From Sphingomonas bacterium (lineage in GTDB: Bacteria > Pseudomonadota > Alphaproteobacteria > Sphingomonadales > Sphingomonadaceae): a stretch of DNA of 64,000 nucleotides. Under the pieces are notes generated by a model. The model was not told the DNA's origin and did no database searches. It saw only the letters and a program-made list of their open reading frames with translations. The stretch's first letter is position 1, and each line of letters opens with the position of its first letter. Location of the stretch: contig NZ_JAQGKZ010000080.1 of the NCBI RefSeq assembly GCF_028289855.1, forward strand, positions 1-64,000, written 5' to 3'. Below are positions 1-8,703 of this stretch, in pieces. Both the position numbers and the translations under genes were made by a program.

Positions 1-297
1 GAGCAGGCGCTGACCGCGGTGGCGCTGATCTTCGGGCTGTTCCTGACCAACCCGGCGCCGATTTGCGTGCTCGACGAGGTCGACGCGCCGCTCGACGACG
101 CCAATATCGAGCGGTTCTGCGACTTGCTCGACCGGATGTGCGCCGAAACGCGCACGCGCTATCTGATCGTCACGCACAACGCCGTGACGATGAGCCGGAT
201 GCACCGCCTGTTCGGCGTGACGATGATCGAACGCGGGGTCAGCCGATTGGTATCGGTCGATCTGGGCGGGGCGGAGACGCTGCTCGCCGCCGAATGA
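1..297 (+). CDS. smc: Chromosome segregation protein SMC, C-terminal fragment
   Basis: The frame is open from base 1 and ends at a TGA, so only the last 98 residues are in the window. It carries the C-terminal half of an SMC ATPase head: a Walker B strand with the D-loop ([14 protein letters not shown]) followed by a switch-histidine segment (LIVTHN). SMC dimerises through a hinge and, with ScpA/ScpB, condenses and segregates the chromosome. The gene converges on the peptide transporter on the other strand with no gap between the stop codons. Family assignment is firm; the N-terminal head, coiled coils and hinge lie outside the window. Confidence 0.93.
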   Translation, partial: EQALTAVALIFGLFLTNPAPICVLDEVDAPLDDANIERFCDLLDRMCAETRTRYLIVTHNAVTMSRMHRLFGVTMIERGVSRLVSVDLGGAETLLAAE

Positions 298-1704
298 TCA
301 CTCGGCCACCGGCTCCAACAATTTTCCGAACAGCAGTTTGGCCACGAGGAACAGGACCGCCGCGGCGAGGATCGTCCCGACGTGGATCCACCAGAACTGC
401 CCCACCGGCATGACGTCGAGCCACGCGCCGACCTTGCCCGACAACACGCCCGCGCCGAACAGGAACAGATAATAGATTCCGATCATCGTCGCCGCGATCG
501 AGCGCGGCGCCGAACGCGAATAGAGCGCGAGGCTGACCGGAAAGACGTTGGCGAACCCGATATTGTTGAGCGTGTTGACGACCGGCGCGATCCACAGCGG
601 CAGCTTGGCGCCGGTCGCGGCGGCGTGCTGGCTCATGACCGCCAGCAGGATGAAGGCGGACGACGACAGCAGGCAACCGATGATGATCTTGCTCAATTCG
701 TCGGGCTCGCGCCACCGCGTTCCGTACCAGCGCCAGAACAACACCGCGCCCGCCATCGTGATGAACCCGGTGATCGAATCGAACGACACCAGATAGGTCG
801 TAGGCCAGCGAATCCCGAACAGCACGAAATCGTAGCTGCGATTTGCCCAGACGAGATAGGCGTTGAACATCTGCTGATTGCTCATGCCGCCGAGCGCGAG
901 CACCGGGATCAGCGCGAGCAACACCAGCAGCACCTTGACGTCGCGCGCGGCCATTTTGGGTGCCGTCGCTTTCACCATCCGCATGCGCGGCGCTTCGGGC
1001 GGCAAGTGACGCCGGCCGAACAGATAGATCACCAGCCCGATGATCATCCCGACGCCGGCCGCGCCGAACCCCCAGTGCCAGGCGACCTTTTCGCCCAATG
1101 TGCCGCAGATCATGGCCCCGAAGAACGCCCCACCGCTGATCCCGAGATAATAGATCTGGAACCCGTCCGCCGCGCGATTGTCGCCGGGGCCGTACAGCGC
1201 GCCGACTTGGCTCGCGAGATTGCCCTTGAGGCAGCCGACACCGATGACGAGCAACAGCAACGCGGCCAGGAACGAAACGTCGAACGCCATCAGGAAATGG
1301 CCGGCGCTCATCAACAGCGCGCCGAGCGTCACCGTCCGCGTCTTGCCAAGCCAGCGATCGGCGAGCAGCCCGCCTAGGATCGGCGTGACATAGACCAAAG
1401 CGGTGTAGCTGCCGACGATGTAGGAGGAGAGCGCCTGGACGTTCGGTGCCGCACCATAGATCGCCGTCAGCACGCGCTCGAACGCGGCGAAACCCGCGAC
1501 ATGCTCGACATGCCCCGGCAGCAACAGGGCGCTGGTCAGGTATAGCACCAGCAAAGCGGACATGCCGTAATAGCTGAACCGCTCGAACGCCTCGGTCCCG
1601 GCGATGACGGGGAGACCCCAAGGGTGGCCGAGGAACTCTCCCTTGTGCGGCGGCTGCATCAGCGCGTCGGGGCGAACGTCCGGTTCCTCGATCGTCATTC
1701 CCAC
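298..1704 (-). CDS. POT-family proton-dependent oligopeptide transporter
   Basis: A 468-residue polytopic membrane protein of the POT/PTR2 branch of the major facilitator superfamily, which imports di- and tripeptides with protons. The first helix carries the family's E-x-x-E-R-F-x-Y-Y-G motif (EAFERFSYYG). The second POT signature follows around GGLLADRWLG with a long run of hydrophobic helices after it. Length is normal for the family (450-500). A second, divergent POT gene lies at 2394-3749 with a lipoprotein gene between them. Substrate range cannot be read from sequence. Confidence 0.9.
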   Translation of the reverse strand: MGMTIEEPDVRPDALMQPPHKGEFLGHPWGLPVIAGTEAFERFSYYGMSALLVLYLTSALLLPGHVEHVAGFAAFERVLTAIYGAAPNVQALSSYIVGSYTALVYVTPILGGLLADRWLGKTRTVTLGALLMSAGHFLMAFDVSFLAALLLLVIGVGCLKGNLASQVGALYGPGDNRAADGFQIYYLGISGGAFFGAMICGTLGEKVAWHWGFGAAGVGMIIGLVIYLFGRRHLPPEAPRMRMVKATAPKMAARDVKVLLVLLALIPVLALGGMSNQQMFNAYLVWANRSYDFVLFGIRWPTTYLVSFDSITGFITMAGAVLFWRWYGTRWREPDELSKIIIGCLLSSSAFILLAVMSQHAAATGAKLPLWIAPVVNTLNNIGFANVFPVSLALYSRSAPRSIAATMIGIYYLFLFGAGVLSGKVGAWLDVMPVGQFWWIHVGTILAAAVLFLVAKLLFGKLLEPVAE

Positions 1705-1766
1705 TATCCCGCTATGATTTCCTGACCTAGCCTAGCGCGGCGAGTCCCACTGGAGAAGGACGTGCC

Positions 1767-2393
1767 ATGCGATTTCGAATCGTGATTGTCGCGGCGGTTG
1801 CGATGGTGCTGTCGGGCTGCGGCTGGGTCGGGCCGCCGCTGTACAAAGGCGATCCTACAGATGCTGGGCCGATCAAACCGGGCCTCTACAAGATCGATGT
1901 TCTCGGCGACGGCAAACCTGCGCACCTCTACCGGATCGCGTGGCTGCCCGATGGGTCGACCAGCTGGACGCCGCTCAGGTCCAAAAAGAAAGAAGAACCG
2001 TGGCGCCAAATTGCGGTGCGTTTTGCCGTGCCTGGACGCCAGGTGTGGATTTTGCAGGATGCGCCCGACGAAGGTCAAACCCAAGTCGACTATGGCTTGG
2101 CGGAACTCCACGCCGATATTCTTTGGGTGATGCCGTTCATCGATTGCGACTCGACGGCGGAGATCGTCCGCGCGGCTGGCGGCGAGGTTGAGGATAATGA
2201 GGCAAGCAATGTCGTCGAAGCAAACGACATGTCGCCATCGATAGACCCGCCCACACCGAAGATTTCGGAAAAACCGACGGGACAAAGATGCCGGTTCAAG
2301 GATCGGGATTCGCTTGAGCGGGCATTGCGCGCCTACATTGCTAGCAATCCCACCAAATGGGTGCGCGTGCGGTTCAAGAGGATCAGTGACTAG
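1767..2393 (+). CDS. Putative lipoprotein of unknown function
   Basis: A 208-residue protein starting with a short basic region, a hydrophobic stretch and a lipobox (VLSGC), so it is probably lipid-anchored in the envelope after signal peptidase II cleavage. I recognise no domain in the remainder. The ATG is preceded by a purine-rich site (GGAGAAGGA). The stop codon abuts the ATG of the downstream POT transporter (TAGATG), so the two are probably one transcript and may be translationally coupled. Function unknown. Confidence 0.75.
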   Translation: MRFRIVIVAAVAMVLSGCGWVGPPLYKGDPTDAGPIKPGLYKIDVLGDGKPAHLYRIAWLPDGSTSWTPLRSKKKEEPWRQIAVRFAVPGRQVWILQDAPDEGQTQVDYGLAELHADILWVMPFIDCDSTAEIVRAAGGEVEDNEASNVVEANDMSPSIDPPTPKISEKPTGQRCRFKDRDSLERALRAYIASNPTKWVRVRFKRISD

Positions 2394-3749
2394 ATGGCCA
2401 CGCCGAACACCACATACGTAGTTCGGTTCGGCCACCCGCGCGGGCTCTATTACCTCGCTTTCACCGAAACGTGGGAGCGGTTCAGCTATTATGGCATGAC
2501 CGCATTGCTGACGCTCTACATGGTCCAGCAACTCTTCCTGCCGGGTCATGCCGAGCATGTGATCGGGCTCGCGGGATTGCGGCACGTGTTCGAATGGCGC
2601 GGGCCGATCAGCGATACCGCGTTCGCGTCGCTGATCTATGGCTGGTACGGCGGGTTCGTCTATTTCACCCCGATCCTGGGCGGGCTGATCGCCGATCGCT
2701 GGCTTGGGACCAAAAGGACGGTGGTGCTCGGCGCGCTGCTGATGGCGGGCGGGCATCTGGCGATGACGTTCGACGCCAGCTTCCTGCTCGCGCTCGCGCT
2801 GCTGATCGCCGGGTCGGGGTGCCTCAAGGGCAACATTTCCGCCCAGGTCGGGCGGCTGTATCCGGAGGCCGCGGAGAGCTTACGGACGCAGGGCTACACA
2901 ATCTTTTCGGCGGGGATCAATGTCGGCGCGGTGCTCGGGCCGCTGACCTGCGGCGGGCTGGCCGCGGCCTATGGCTGGCATGCGGGGTTCGGTGCAGCGG
3001 CAGGGCTGATGCTGCTCGCTCTAGTCATCTACCTCGCTGGGCAGCGGCACTTGCCCGACGAGCGTCCGCGCGGCGCGGACAAGGTCGTCTATGCACCCCT
3101 CACCCCGGCCGAGCGCAAGCGCACTGCGTTGCTCGTCGTCGTCGCGGCGTTCACGCTGTTCCCCAATGTCGCCTATCCGATGATCTGGAGTATCGGCGTG
3201 CTGTGGATCGACCAGCACGTTTCGCTGGCCAGCCCGTTCGGCCAAGTGCCGGCGTCGTGGTTCAATTCGGTCGATGCGTTCGCGAGCATCGTCGCGGTGC
3301 CGCCGCTCGTCGCGCTGTGGGCGCGGCAAGCCAAGCAAGGGCGTGAACCGCACGACGTGACCAAGATCGGGATCGGCTCGCTGCTGACCGGCCTGTCGGC
3401 GTTGTTCTTCGTCGCCGGGGCGCTGCTGCCCGGCGCCGACGGCAAGACCGGCGTCCTGTGGGCGCTCGGCGGGTTCTTCGGGATGGGGGTGGCGTTCCTC
3501 TATTACTGGCCAGTGCTGCTCGCGCTGATCAGCCAGGCCGCACCCGCCAAGCTCAACGCGACGATGATGGGCGGGGTGTTCCTGTCGTTCTTCGCCGGCA
3601 GCGTGATCGCGGGTTGGGTCGGCAGTTTCTACGATCAGATGAGCCCGGCGAAATTCTGGTCGATCGACGCTGCGATCGGAATCGTCGGGGGTGTGATCGT
3701 CCTCGCGCTGGCGCGGCCGTTGGCGAAAGCGTTGGCGCCCGCCGACTAA
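2394..3749 (+). CDS. POT-family proton-dependent oligopeptide transporter
   Basis: A 451-residue MFS/POT transporter. It has the E-x-x-E-R-F-x-Y-Y-G motif (ETWERFSYYG) in the first helix and the conserved GGLIADRWLG segment, then alternating hydrophobic helices to the C-terminus. It resembles the minus-strand POT gene at 298-1704 and the two may be diverged paralogues. Translation starts immediately after the stop of the lipoprotein gene, implying coupling. The likely role is di/tripeptide uptake at the inner membrane. Confidence 0.9.
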   Translation: MATPNTTYVVRFGHPRGLYYLAFTETWERFSYYGMTALLTLYMVQQLFLPGHAEHVIGLAGLRHVFEWRGPISDTAFASLIYGWYGGFVYFTPILGGLIADRWLGTKRTVVLGALLMAGGHLAMTFDASFLLALALLIAGSGCLKGNISAQVGRLYPEAAESLRTQGYTIFSAGINVGAVLGPLTCGGLAAAYGWHAGFGAAAGLMLLALVIYLAGQRHLPDERPRGADKVVYAPLTPAERKRTALLVVVAAFTLFPNVAYPMIWSIGVLWIDQHVSLASPFGQVPASWFNSVDAFASIVAVPPLVALWARQAKQGREPHDVTKIGIGSLLTGLSALFFVAGALLPGADGKTGVLWALGGFFGMGVAFLYYWPVLLALISQAAPAKLNATMMGGVFLSFFAGSVIAGWVGSFYDQMSPAKFWSIDAAIGIVGGVIVLALARPLAKALAPAD

Positions 3750-3793
3750 CCTGCGGCAGTGACTTCCGGCTCCCAGGAACATATAATGAACAA

Positions 3794-5038
3794 ATGGCTC
3801 AACTCGATACCCGCGCAAAACTCGCGATCCTCGCCGACGCCGCAAAATACGATGCCTCGTGCGCCTCGTCCGGATCGGTCAAGCGCGACTCGCGAAACGG
3901 CAAAGGCATTGGATCGACCGATGCCGGGATGGGGATCTGCCACGCGTACGCGCCCGACGGACGGTGCATTTCGCTGCTCAAGATCCTGCTGACCAACAGC
4001 TGCATTTTCGACTGCCATTATTGCATCAACCGCAGGAGCAGCAACGTGCGCCGCGCGCGGTTCACGGCGGAAGAGGTCGTCCAGCTGACGCTCGCATTCT
4101 ACCGGCGTAATTATATCGAGGGGCTGTTCCTGTCGTCGGGGATCATCGGCTCCCCGAACTATACGATGGAGCAGATCGTCGAGGTCGCGCGGAGCCTGCG
4201 CGAAGATCACGATTTTCGCGGGTACATCCATCTCAAGACCATCCCCGACGCCGATCCCGAACTGGTGCACCAGGTCGGGATGTATGCCGACCGCGTGTCG
4301 ATCAACGTCGAACTGCCGACCGCGAGCGGATTGAAACGGCTGGCGCCCGAAAAGTCGGAGGCGCGGATCGAGGGCGCGATGGCGGCGACCAAGGCCGACA
4401 TCATCGACACTGCCGACGCGAAGAAGCGCTACAAATCGGCGCCGCGTTTCGCCCCCGCGGGACAATCGACCCAGATGATCGTCGGCGCCGACGCCGCGAC
4501 GGACCGCGATATCGTGGCGAAGGCAGCGGGGTTGTACGGGCGGTTCAACTTGCGGCGCGTCTATTATTCGGCGTTCTCGCCAATCCCCGACGCCAGCGCC
4601 GTACTGCCCTTGAAACGCCCGCCGCTGATGCGCGAGCACCGGCTGTACCAGTCCGACTGGCTGATGCGGTTTTACGACTATTCGCCGCAGGAGGTCGCCG
4701 ACGCCGCCGACGATACGGGTATGATGCCGCTCGACATAGATCCGAAGCTAGCCTGGGCGCTCAAGTTTCGCGGGCGCTTTCCGGTCGACGTCAACCGGAG
4801 CCCGCGCGAGATGCTGCTGCGCGTGCCGGGGCTGGGCACGCGCGCGGTCGACAAGATTATCGCGGCACGCCGCTGGCGGCGGCTGGCGCTGGCCGATGTC
4901 GGGCGGCTGACCGTCAGCCTGACCAAGATCCGGCCGTTTCTGATCGCCAGCGACTGGCGCCCGGTCGCGCTTGCCGACAAGCTCGACGTTCGAACCTTAG
5001 TCGCGCCCAAGGTCGAGCAGATGGAATTGTTCGGATGA
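3794..5038 (+). CDS. Putative DNA modification/repair radical SAM protein
   Basis: A 414-residue radical SAM enzyme with the cluster-binding motif CIFDCHYC (C70, C74, C77). The C-terminal third contains a helix-hairpin-helix-like segment (RVPGLGTRAVDKIIAARR), as in non-specific DNA-binding proteins. This matches the family named 'putative DNA modification/repair radical SAM protein', which is typically encoded next to a DUF4130/UdgX protein, as here (33-bp gap). I chose the ATG at 3794 because the protein then begins MAQLDTRAKL, typical of the family; the longer open frame overlaps the upstream transporter gene. The reaction is unknown; the pairing suggests a role in handling damaged or modified DNA. 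Confidence 0.88.
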   Translation: MAQLDTRAKLAILADAAKYDASCASSGSVKRDSRNGKGIGSTDAGMGICHAYAPDGRCISLLKILLTNSCIFDCHYCINRRSSNVRRARFTAEEVVQLTLAFYRRNYIEGLFLSSGIIGSPNYTMEQIVEVARSLREDHDFRGYIHLKTIPDADPELVHQVGMYADRVSINVELPTASGLKRLAPEKSEARIEGAMAATKADIIDTADAKKRYKSAPRFAPAGQSTQMIVGADAATDRDIVAKAAGLYGRFNLRRVYYSAFSPIPDASAVLPLKRPPLMREHRLYQSDWLMRFYDYSPQEVADAADDTGMMPLDIDPKLAWALKFRGRFPVDVNRSPREMLLRVPGLGTRAVDKIIAARRWRRLALADVGRLTVSLTKIRPFLIASDWRPVALADKLDVRTLVAPKVEQMELFG

Positions 5039-5070
5039 GACCGGCGCGGTCGCTGAACGGTTGATCCGCG

Positions 5071-6450
5071 ATGCGCGTGATCACGCTCGGCGCCGAGGAC
5101 GATTTCGACGGCTGGCGCGACGCGGTGCGCGGGCTGGTGCTCGACCATGTCCCGCCCGAGCTGGTGGTGTGGCAAGTCGGCGACGGGCCAGGCGAATTGT
5201 TCGTCGGCACGGCGCCCGCCCAGCCGCCGATTGCAGGCGCGTTCTCGGTGCCGCGGCCATTCATCGACCTCGCGCGCAACGCGATCCTCCACAGCGACCG
5301 CGAGCGGTTCGCGTTGCTCCACGCCTTGCTGGCGCGGTTGCGCGATCAACCCAAGTTGATGGACGACCAGGCCGATCCGCTGGTGCGCAAGCTCGAAGGC
5401 TTCGCCAAGGCGGTGCGCCGCGACATCCACAAGATGCGCGCGTTCGTGCGGTTCCGCGAAATGCAGGACGATGGCGGCACGCGCTACGTCGCGTGGTTCG
5501 AGCCCGAATTCCACATAGCTCGCGCCAACGCCGCGTTCTTCGTCAACCGCTTCGCCACGATGCGTTGGTCGATCCTGACGCCGGATATCACGATCCATTG
5601 GGACGGCAAAAGGCTGACCGAAGGCCCGGGTGCGACGAAGGCGGACGCCCCCCATGGCGATCCGGTCGAAGCGGTGTGGAAGACCTATTACGCGTCGATC
5701 TTCAACCCGGCGCGGGTTAAGGTCCGCGCGATGCTCAAGGAAATGCCGCGAAAATATTGGAAAAACATGCCCGAAACCGCGTTGGTGCCGGGGTTGATCG
5801 CAAGCGCGCAGGCGCGGGAGAGCGAGATGGTGGCGACCGCGAAGGCCAAGCCGGGCGGCAATATCGAGGCGGCGTGGGCGGCGCTGCGCGAGGAGGCGAT
5901 GGGGTGCACGCGGTGCCACCTCTACAAGCACGCGACGCAGACCGTGTTCGGCGAAGGGCCGGTCGATGCCGAGATCATGTTCGTCGGCGAACAGCCCGGC
6001 GATCAGGAGGATTTGTCGGGCCATCCGTTCGTCGGCCCGGCAGGGCAAATGTTCGACCGCGCGCTGGCCGAAGCGGGTGTGGACCGGGCGCGCGTTTACG
6101 TCACCAACGCGGTCAAGCATTTCAAATACGAACTGCGCGGCAAGCGCCGCATCCATGCGAAGCCAGACGCGGGGGAGATCACCGCATGCCGCTGGTGGAT
6201 CGACCAGGAACTCGCGCTGGTGAAGCCGAAGATGACCGTAGCGCTCGGCGCGACCGCCGCGCGCAGCCTGTTCGGCAAGACCATGACGATTTCGCACGAA
6301 CGCGGGCGTGTGCTCGAACTTCCCGATGGCGGTGCGGCGTGGATCACCGTTCACCCGAGCTATTTGCTTCGCCTGCCCGACGAGGCCGCCCGGCGCGAGG
6401 AATATGCCAAGTTCGTCGCCGACCTCAGGGCCGCGGCGGCGGCAGCCTGA
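5071..6450 (+). CDS. DUF4130 - UdgX uracil-DNA-binding fusion protein
   Basis: 459 residues in two parts. Residues 1 to about 250 are a DUF4130 domain of unknown activity, rich in basic residues and aromatics. Residues from about 265 form a family-4-like uracil-DNA glycosylase fold. Visible motifs are GEQPGDQED (306-314), KRRIH (358-362) and HPSYLLR (428-434); C279 and C282 probably serve the Fe-S cluster. KRRIH is the hallmark of UdgX, where the histidine (here H362) forms a covalent bond to the deoxyribose after uracil excision. UdgX therefore caps the site instead of turning over. The gene follows the radical SAM gene and is probably co-transcribed. Confidence 0.92.
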   Translation: MRVITLGAEDDFDGWRDAVRGLVLDHVPPELVVWQVGDGPGELFVGTAPAQPPIAGAFSVPRPFIDLARNAILHSDRERFALLHALLARLRDQPKLMDDQADPLVRKLEGFAKAVRRDIHKMRAFVRFREMQDDGGTRYVAWFEPEFHIARANAAFFVNRFATMRWSILTPDITIHWDGKRLTEGPGATKADAPHGDPVEAVWKTYYASIFNPARVKVRAMLKEMPRKYWKNMPETALVPGLIASAQARESEMVATAKAKPGGNIEAAWAALREEAMGCTRCHLYKHATQTVFGEGPVDAEIMFVGEQPGDQEDLSGHPFVGPAGQMFDRALAEAGVDRARVYVTNAVKHFKYELRGKRRIHAKPDAGEITACRWWIDQELALVKPKMTVALGATAARSLFGKTMTISHERGRVLELPDGGAAWITVHPSYLLRLPDEAARREEYAKFVADLRAAAAAA

Positions 6451-7188
6451 TTAATTATCCGGGATACCGTCGCCCGACGTGTCGGCGGAATCGGTCTCGC
6501 GTGGACGTGGCGCGTCGCTGTCGTCCGCCGGCTTCATCTCACTCGACACCGGCGCGAAGGCGCCACCACCGCCCGTCGGGCAGCCGCGGCGGCGCAGCGC
6601 ATCCGCCATCGCCTGAAGCTTGATCGTGTTGCGCGCGCCCTCGCCGATCGCCTGGCTCAGGTTTTGTGGCCTCTCCTGCGGACGCATCTCCGCCTCCGCT
6701 TCGCCCGCCTCGCGCCATTTCTCGATCATCTCACGGCAATCCTCGGCGCTCGCGCGCGGGCCGTCGGTCAGCTTGTTGAGTTCGCCTTCGACCGCCAGCG
6801 AGAACAACCCGGAGGTGATGCCGACCGATCGGAACGCCGGGGAAACGCTGTCGTCGGGCGCATCGCCGCGCGCGACGCTGGTCGTCACGCGCGTTCGCTT
6901 GCCGCCGTCGAGCGGCTCGAAATTCGCCGTCATGGAGATCGCGACCTTGTCGCCGCTCATCACCCACCATGTCATATGATCGGCGGCTTTTTCGAGGCGG
7001 ATGTCGGGCAGCGTGCCGCCCGACGCTTTCGGGTCAGTGCCGGGATTGCCGGGCTGCGCGGTGATGTCGAGATCCTCGAGCGCGGCGACCACCTCGCTCT
7101 GCGGCTTGTCGACCACGTGTGAGTAACCGTTGCCGCAACCCGCGAGCGCCATCGCCAGCAACCCCATTACCATGCCACGCCTGATCAT
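6451..7188 (-). CDS. Putative lipoprotein of unknown function
   Basis: A 245-residue protein with a signal sequence and lipobox (MALAGC) from the ATG at 7188; an upstream TTG at 7203 is a poorer start. The mature part is hydrophilic, with no domain I recognise, and ends in an Asp/Pro/Arg-rich tail. It converges on udgX with no gap. Probably lipid-anchored in the periplasm; function unknown. Confidence 0.72.
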   Translation of the reverse strand: MIRRGMVMGLLAMALAGCGNGYSHVVDKPQSEVVAALEDLDITAQPGNPGTDPKASGGTLPDIRLEKAADHMTWWVMSGDKVAISMTANFEPLDGGKRTRVTTSVARGDAPDDSVSPAFRSVGITSGLFSLAVEGELNKLTDGPRASAEDCREMIEKWREAGEAEAEMRPQERPQNLSQAIGEGARNTIKLQAMADALRRRGCPTGGGGAFAPVSSEMKPADDSDAPRPRETDSADTSGDGIPDN

Positions 7189-7307
7189 CGCCGGTCCCCG
7201 CAATTCCGACAGCGACCTTGTCCGATCAACCCTAAAGAATCGTTGAAACTTAACGGTTAAGGATCATCGCTTGACCGTTCGCACGCGCTCCCGCATCGCC
7301 CGAGGTC

Positions 7308-7937
7308 ATGATCGAACACATTCTCGGCTGGCTCGTCGGCGTGGTGAGCGCCGTTATTTCGGCACTCGGTTATCCCGGCATCGTGTTGTTGATGGCGATG
7401 ACCAGTATGGGGATCGCGATCCCGTCCGAACTGATCATGCCGTTCGCCGGCTTCCTGGTCGCGCAGGGCAAGTTCAGCCTGATCGCGGCGGCGACCGCGG
7501 GGGCGGTGGGCGAGAATATCGGCGCCGGCATCGCGTACGAAATCGGCAAGCGCGGCGGGCGGCCGCTGATCCTGCGCTATGGCCGGTATTTGCTGATCGA
7601 CGCGCCGCACGTCGATGCCGCCGAGCGGTTCTTCACGCGGTGGGGCAGCGCGGCGGCGCTGGTCGGGCGTTTGCTGCCGATCGTCCGCAGCTTCATCGCG
7701 TTTCCCGCCGGGATCGCGCGGATGAACCGGGTGAAGTTCCATCTGTTCACGACGCTCGGCTCATGGCCGTGGTGCTTCGCGCTCGCCTGGGCGGGGATGA
7801 AGCTCGGCAAGGCGTGGGACACCGACCCGCGCTTGCGCGCAGCCTTCCATTCGGCCGAGGCGGTGATCGTCGTCCTGCTGGTCGCGGCGGTGGCGTTCTA
7901 CATCTGGCACCGCATCAAATCCGTCAGGAAGGGTTGA
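7308..7937 (+). CDS. DedA-family (SNARE-associated) membrane protein
   Basis: A 209-residue integral membrane protein of the DedA/Tvp38 superfamily. It shows the family's re-entrant region (SMGIAIPSELIMPFAGFL) and the conserved G-R-x-x-P-x-x-R-S-F segment (VGRLLPIVRSFIAFPAG). Some DedA proteins flip undecaprenyl phosphate or other lipids and support membrane energetics. The ATG has a GAGG ribosome site 4-7 bases upstream. The last 14 bases overlap the convergent PfpI gene. Confidence 0.88.
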   Translation: MIEHILGWLVGVVSAVISALGYPGIVLLMAMTSMGIAIPSELIMPFAGFLVAQGKFSLIAAATAGAVGENIGAGIAYEIGKRGGRPLILRYGRYLLIDAPHVDAAERFFTRWGSAAALVGRLLPIVRSFIAFPAGIARMNRVKFHLFTTLGSWPWCFALAWAGMKLGKAWDTDPRLRAAFHSAEAVIVVLLVAAVAFYIWHRIKSVRKG

Positions 7938-8622
7938 GTCCTTCCGCCACGGCGCGCGTCCGCGCGTCGCGGTCGCCCGCCAGCCGCGCGACCATCGCCT
8001 TGTAGCGCTCGAGGATTGCAGGCTCGACCTTGTCCGGAGAACCCGCATCGAACGGCGGCTGGGGATCGTATTCGACGCTCAACTGGACGAACTTGGCATG
8101 GTCCGGCCCGCGGATCGCCGCGATCAGCGCCAGCGCGAAGTCGATTCCCGCGGTCACCCCGCCGCCAGTCACGCGGTTGCGATCGAACACGTAGCGTTCG
8201 TGGACAGGAATTGCCCCGAACGGCTCGAGGTTATGGTGCGATGCCCAATGCGTCGTCGCGCGATATCCTTTCAGCAACCCCGCCGCGCCGAGCAGGAGTG
8301 CACCGGTGCACACCGCAGTCACCCACTGCGCTTGCTCGCCCGCCGCGCGGACCCAAGCGACGGTCTCCTCATCCTCCATCGCCGGAACCACGCCGAACCC
8401 GCCGGGGACGCACAGGATATCGGGCATCCGCGCGGTGGCGAAGGTCGCGGTCGGCTGGAGCGTGAAGCCGGCGTCGGTCATCACCGGGTCGAGCGATTTG
8501 GCGACCAGCTCGATCGTCGTATTGCCCATGCGCGTCAGCACTTGCGCCGGGCCGGTAAAGTCGAGTTGCGTGACGTCGGGGAACAGCACGAAGCCGATAT
8601 GAAAGGGCGGAAGGCTAGCCAT
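7924..8622 (-). CDS. DJ-1/PfpI family protein (isonitrile hydratase-like)
   Basis: A 232-residue single-domain protein with the DJ-1/PfpI nucleophile elbow: VCTGALLLGAAGLL, in which the Cys is the expected nucleophile, followed by a conserved THW segment. The N-terminal FPDVTQLDFTGPAQVL and the overall length resemble isonitrile hydratase (InhA) and AraC-type regulators' amidase domains, but there is no DNA-binding domain. Substrate is not predictable. It is transcribed alone and convergently with dedA, sharing 14 bases. Confidence 0.82.
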   Translation of the reverse strand: MASLPPFHIGFVLFPDVTQLDFTGPAQVLTRMGNTTIELVAKSLDPVMTDAGFTLQPTATFATARMPDILCVPGGFGVVPAMEDEETVAWVRAAGEQAQWVTAVCTGALLLGAAGLLKGYRATTHWASHHNLEPFGAIPVHERYVFDRNRVTGGGVTAGIDFALALIAAIRGPDHAKFVQLSVEYDPQPPFDAGSPDKVEPAILERYKAMVARLAGDRDARTRAVAEGLNPS

Positions 8623-8703
8623 GACGGGTCTCCTTGTGATGGATGCCCAGGCGAGCGGCTTTCTCAGGCTACGCTCCCCTGTGGTGTCCCACGGTTTCGC
8701 CAG

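Noticed and set aside
4678-6354. A 558-codon minus-strand open frame
   Set aside because: It is antisense to the radical SAM and UdgX genes, whose motifs are unmistakable.
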